The notes below the pieces were generated by a model. That model did no database searches and was not told the origin of the DNA. It saw only the letters and a program-made list of their open reading frames with translations. Made by a program: the position numbers and the translations under genes. Shown here in pieces: positions 5,129-7,114 of a stretch of 7,114 nt of DNA (position 1 is its first letter; every line of letters starts with the position of its first letter). Source of the stretch: an uncultured Campylobacter sp. (lineage in GTDB: Bacteria > Campylobacterota > Campylobacteria > Campylobacterales > Campylobacteraceae); assembly GCF_938045535.1 (NCBI RefSeq), contig NZ_CALIMQ010000173.1, positions 1 to 7,114 on the forward strand, in the 5' to 3' direction.

Positions 5129-6145
5129 ATGGACAGAATTGTAGAGATCGAAAAAATGCAGCTCGATGAAAGCGTGGAGAGCTCGCTGCGCCCGTCGAGC
5201 TTCGAGGATTACGTGGGGCAGGAGAAGATCAAATCAAACCTCGCTATCGCGATCGCCGCGGCGAAAAAGCGCGCCGACGTGCTCGATCACGTGCTTTTTT
5301 ACGGGCCGCCGGGGCTCGGCAAAACCACGCTAGCGCACATCATTGCCGCTCAGATGGGCGCCGCCATCAAGGTCACCGCCGCGCCGATGATCGAAAAGGC
5401 GGGCGATCTGGCGGCGATTTTAACGAACCTGCAAAGCGGCGACGTGCTTTTCATCGACGAGATCCACCGTCTAAGCCCCGCGATCGAGGAGGTGCTGTAT
5501 TCGGCGATGGAGGACTTCCGCCTCGACATCATCATCGGCTCGGGCCCCGCCGCGCAGACTATTAAGATCGACATTCCGCACTTTACGCTCATCGGCGCCA
5601 CGACGCGCGCGGGCATGATCTCGGCGCCGCTGCGGGATCGCTTCGGCATGCAGTTTCGCTTGCAGTTTTACACGCACGCCGAGCTTGCGCGGATAGTGCA
5701 GATCGCTTCTGTTAAACTCGGAAAAGAGAGCGCGGCAGACGCCAGCGCCGAGATCGCGCGTCGCTCCCGCGGTACTCCGCGTATTGCGCTGAGGCTACTG
5801 CGCCGCATACGCGATTTTGCCGAGGTGCGCGACGAGGGCGCTATCTCGCACGATCGCGCGCGCGAGGGGCTTGAGGCGCTGGGCGTGGACGAGCAGGGCT
5901 TTGACGAGATGGATATAAAATATTTAGAAATTTTATTTGACGCTAAGCACCGCGCCTTGGGGCTTAGCACGATCGCGGCGGCGCTTAGCGAGGATGAGGG
6001 TACGATCGAGGACGTCATCGAGCCCTATCTGCTCGCCAACGGCTACATCGAAAAGACCGCCAAAGGCCGCATCGCAACCGATAAGGCGCGCGAGGCGCTC
6101 GGTCGCGTACTAAAGGTCGCGGAGAGAAATCTGTTTGAGGAGTAG
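5129..6145 (+). CDS. ruvB: Holliday junction branch migration ATPase RuvB
   Basis: RuvB is the hexameric motor that, with RuvA, drives branch migration of Holliday junctions in recombinational repair. The 338-residue length is standard. Visible in order are the N-terminal LRPSSFEDYVGQ motif (20-31), Walker A GPPGLGKT (59-66), Walker B LFIDEIHR (107-114), the sensor-I region LIGATTRAG (154-162), the arginine-finger segment PLRDRFG (167-173), sensor II RGTPRIALRLLRRIRDF (214-230), and the C-terminal winged-helix DNA-binding domain containing LGLSTIAAALSEDEGTIEDV (277-296) and a PYLLANGYIEKTAKGR hairpin. All key residues are intact. The gene has its own extended -10 promoter; no ruvA or ruvC is in the window, as is common where ruv genes are scattered. 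I recall panB and ruvB being close in some relatives; here they are 2 kb apart. Confidence 0.98.
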   Translation: MDRIVEIEKMQLDESVESSLRPSSFEDYVGQEKIKSNLAIAIAAAKKRADVLDHVLFYGPPGLGKTTLAHIIAAQMGAAIKVTAAPMIEKAGDLAAILTNLQSGDVLFIDEIHRLSPAIEEVLYSAMEDFRLDIIIGSGPAAQTIKIDIPHFTLIGATTRAGMISAPLRDRFGMQFRLQFYTHAELARIVQIASVKLGKESAADASAEIARRSRGTPRIALRLLRRIRDFAEVRDEGAISHDRAREGLEALGVDEQGFDEMDIKYLEILFDAKHRALGLSTIAAALSEDEGTIEDVIEPYLLANGYIEKTAKGRIATDKAREALGRVLKVAERNLFEE

Positions 6146-6305
6146 GGCGGATGAAATTTTATACTTCACGGCGCTAAGTCATAGCTCGCAGGTGGAAACC
6201 CTGCCGTGGCGATTTTGTATATTTGATCTTTGAATTTTGCTTGGTTTTAAAGTTTCTTTAGATTTAAAATTTAAAGCGGGAGATTTTGTAAATTTAGAGC
6301 AAATT

Positions 6306-6311
6306 TATTAT
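6306..6311 (+). promoter_or_regulatory. Candidate -10 element for the right-end gene
   Basis: TATTAT, about 40 bases before the preferred ATG 6352, in AT-rich DNA with a TTTTGT 16 bases upstream. It is weak, and read-through from ruvB is an alternative. Confidence 0.25.
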
Positions 6312-6339
6312 CGCTCAATAAAACATCCAAAAGAATATG

Positions 6340-6345
6340 AAGGGA
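6340..6345 (+). promoter_or_regulatory. Ribosome binding site that decides the start
   Basis: AAGGGA with 6-7 bases before ATG 6352. The alternative in-frame ATG at 6337 has only a poor AAAAGA upstream, so 6352 is preferred; the difference is five residues (MKGNF). Confidence 0.5.
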
Positions 6346-6351
6346 AATTTT

Positions 6352-6894
6352 ATGAAATTCATAACAAAATATATAAAAAGGCTCTTATATTATTTTTACG
6401 ATGTATTTTATAGGCGTGTTTTTATCAGGGGAGTTTCGCATCCGCCGGCACAGGTGGCTAGCATAGGCTGTTATGGTTTGCTTTTTGTCCTGTGCGGAAC
6501 GCTTTTTACTATTTATAGAACGGATACGTCGCCTAAGCAGTTAAATGAGCTTGAGATAGATACCGGAATTTTAAGAAGCGTTTATTATGATTTTCGCGGA
6601 AGCGGCGGACGAATACATATAGAACTAGAAAACGGCAAGAAAAAGGTTTATGAAATAAGCAAAAGCGATAGCGATATTTACGAAAAGCTAAAAGGGCAAA
6701 AAATCAAAATTTACGGCGAGCCAAGCCCAGATATATTAGGCAATAATGAAATTTTACAACTTGAAAAAGATATAAAATTTCTATTATCAAGTTTTTTGCA
6801 TATTGATAAAATTGGTGGATTGAAGTCGAGAGGATTAGGAAAAGTATTAGTTCAATTTGTATCAATAGAAAATGATAAAAGAAATAATTTATGA
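6352..6894 (+). CDS. Membrane protein with an anomalous RAMP-like C-terminus (possible chimera)
   Basis: The frame gives 180 residues from ATG 6352. Residues 1-30 are basic and aromatic, residues 34-55 form one transmembrane segment (VASIGCYGLLFVLCGTLF), and about 62-125 is a soluble beta-rich stretch (LNELEIDTGILRSVYYDF, then IHIELENGKKKVYEI, then GQKIKIYGEP), suggesting a small OB-like or beta-barrel domain. The stretch looks complete by about residue 138. From there the protein changes: LLSSFLHIDKIGGLKSRGLGKVLVQF (written here as two overlapping parts: LLSSFLHIDKIGG, then GGLKSRGLGKVLVQF) resembles the C-terminal glycine-rich loop of CRISPR type III RAMP proteins (Csm3/Cmr4/Csx10 kind), a family with no business on a membrane anchor. 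Codon choice also shifts to TTA, AGA and GGA. Either a recombination scar or a misassembly joins two genes. The N-terminal part is an unrecognised family. Confidence 0.6.
   Translation: MKFITKYIKRLLYYFYDVFYRRVFIRGVSHPPAQVASIGCYGLLFVLCGTLFTIYRTDTSPKQLNELEIDTGILRSVYYDFRGSGGRIHIELENGKKKVYEISKSDSDIYEKLKGQKIKIYGEPSPDILGNNEILQLEKDIKFLLSSFLHIDKIGGLKSRGLGKVLVQFVSIENDKRNNL
6763..6894 (+). other. RAMP-like C-terminal segment
   Basis: Codons 138-180 of the preceding frame. The key string is IGG-LKSRGLGK (residues 154-164), matching the 'GG-x-[KR]SRG-[FL]G-[KR]-V' loop that closes many RAMP-fold Cas proteins and contacts crRNA or the backbone. The final TTATGA would also allow an ATGA overlap with a downstream gene, as in cas operons, but the frame from that ATG closes after five codons. 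The exact junction cannot be placed by eye; it lies between about 6760 and 6785. Confidence 0.4.
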
Positions 6895-7114
6895 AGTGTG
6901 AATGCTAGCAAAGTGCATAAGTTTGATCAATGATAATTTCAATCACTTTTCCTAGCATCATAACAACAATTCTTTCTTATAAAACTTCTCATGTTATAGT
7001 AGCAACCAATTCACATGTTAAGGTTCAAACAATGAATTCTCTTGAAACTCAACAACCTATATTCTTAGTCACCAAACAATTGCAATTCAACTTATTCAAC
7101 GGAGTCTAAGTAAG
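6895..7114. other. AT-rich right-end segment without a supported gene
   Basis: All six frames are short. The longest plus-strand candidate is 25 codons from ATG 7032 (MNSLETQQPIFLVTKQLQFN...), with only a weak AAGG upstream. The base texture, CA/TT-rich and lacking AAAATTTTA and GC-rich blocks, differs from everything to the left. It contains an imperfect inverted repeat (6902-6958) and two similar 15-base units (6986-7000 and 7010-7024, three mismatches). No CRISPR array, tRNA or recognised leader is seen. Confidence 0.4.
6902..6958. repeat. Imperfect inverted repeat after the chimeric gene
   Basis: ATGCTAGCAAAGTG (6902-6915) pairs with CACTTTTCCTAGCAT (6944-6958), with one mismatch and one bulge around a 28-base loop. 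It could be a bidirectional terminator without a T-tract, a mobile-element end or a structured RNA. Confidence 0.45.

Noticed and set aside
5350..6018. Minus-strand open frames of 68-116 codons inside ruvB
   Set aside because: They are antisense shadows of a GC-rich gene with clear conserved motifs on the plus strand; Ser/Arg-rich translations without start signals.
6188..6204. GCAGG/CCTGC hairpin after ruvB as a terminator
   Set aside because: The stem has only 5 bp and no T-tract follows, so I do not call a terminator.
6986..7024. Possible CRISPR repeats at the right end
   Set aside because: Only two 15-base units with three mismatches, 24 bases apart; no third copy and no constant-length repeat, so an array is not supported.
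7032..7109. 25-codon ORF starting MNSLETQQPI
   Set aside because: Too short, weak RBS, no recognised domain, and located in DNA of doubtful origin at the window end.

Overview
The window looks like a chromosomal segment of an epsilonproteobacterium, most probably an oral-type Campylobacter of moderate GC (rectus/showae/gracilis-like). The evidence is a minus-strand tmRNA whose encoded tag reads (A)NNVKFAPAYAKAA, as I remember it for C. jejuni, AT-tract intergenic DNA full of AAAATTTTA strings, extended -10 (TGnTAAAAT) promoters, and GC-richer housekeeping genes panB and ruvB. Species assignment is inference.

Layout. Positions 1-1638 (minus strand) hold a compact, AT-rich accessory block read right to left: a 5'-truncated membrane-protein remnant, an Imm40-like immunity protein, a 35-codon small ORF, a DUF4279-like protein, a possibly DUF6714-like protein and a hypothetical gene that runs off the left edge. 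Start and stop codons overlap at three junctions (ATGA, ATGGATAA, TAATG), so these genes are probably one transcription and translation unit. The block abuts the 3' end of ssrA (1848-2209), a classic integration site for mobile DNA, and resembles a cassette of orphan immunity genes. No toxin is visible.

From 2210 rightwards the core genes run on the plus strand. A 98-bp divergent region carries a near-consensus sigma-70 promoter for ssrA and an extended -10 promoter for panB (2308-3105, ketopantoate hydroxymethyltransferase). A 418-bp gap follows, then an unrecognised 224-residue membrane-anchored protein (3524-4198), a 930-bp non-coding stretch filled with degenerate AAAATTCCGCGC-type units, and ruvB (5129-6145, Holliday-junction branch-migration ATPase).

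The right end is the strangest part. A small membrane protein (6352-6894) has an ordinary N-terminal anchor and a soluble beta-rich segment, but its last 40 or so residues look like the C-terminal glycine-rich loop of a type III CRISPR RAMP protein. Beyond its stop the sequence is AT-rich, has no convincing ORF and does not resemble the rest of the window. This suggests either a real recombination scar or a chimeric contig end.

The core genes (panB in pantothenate/CoA synthesis, ruvB in recombination, ssrA in ribosome rescue) do not form one pathway. The accessory block and the right-hand fusion are the places with possible novelty.
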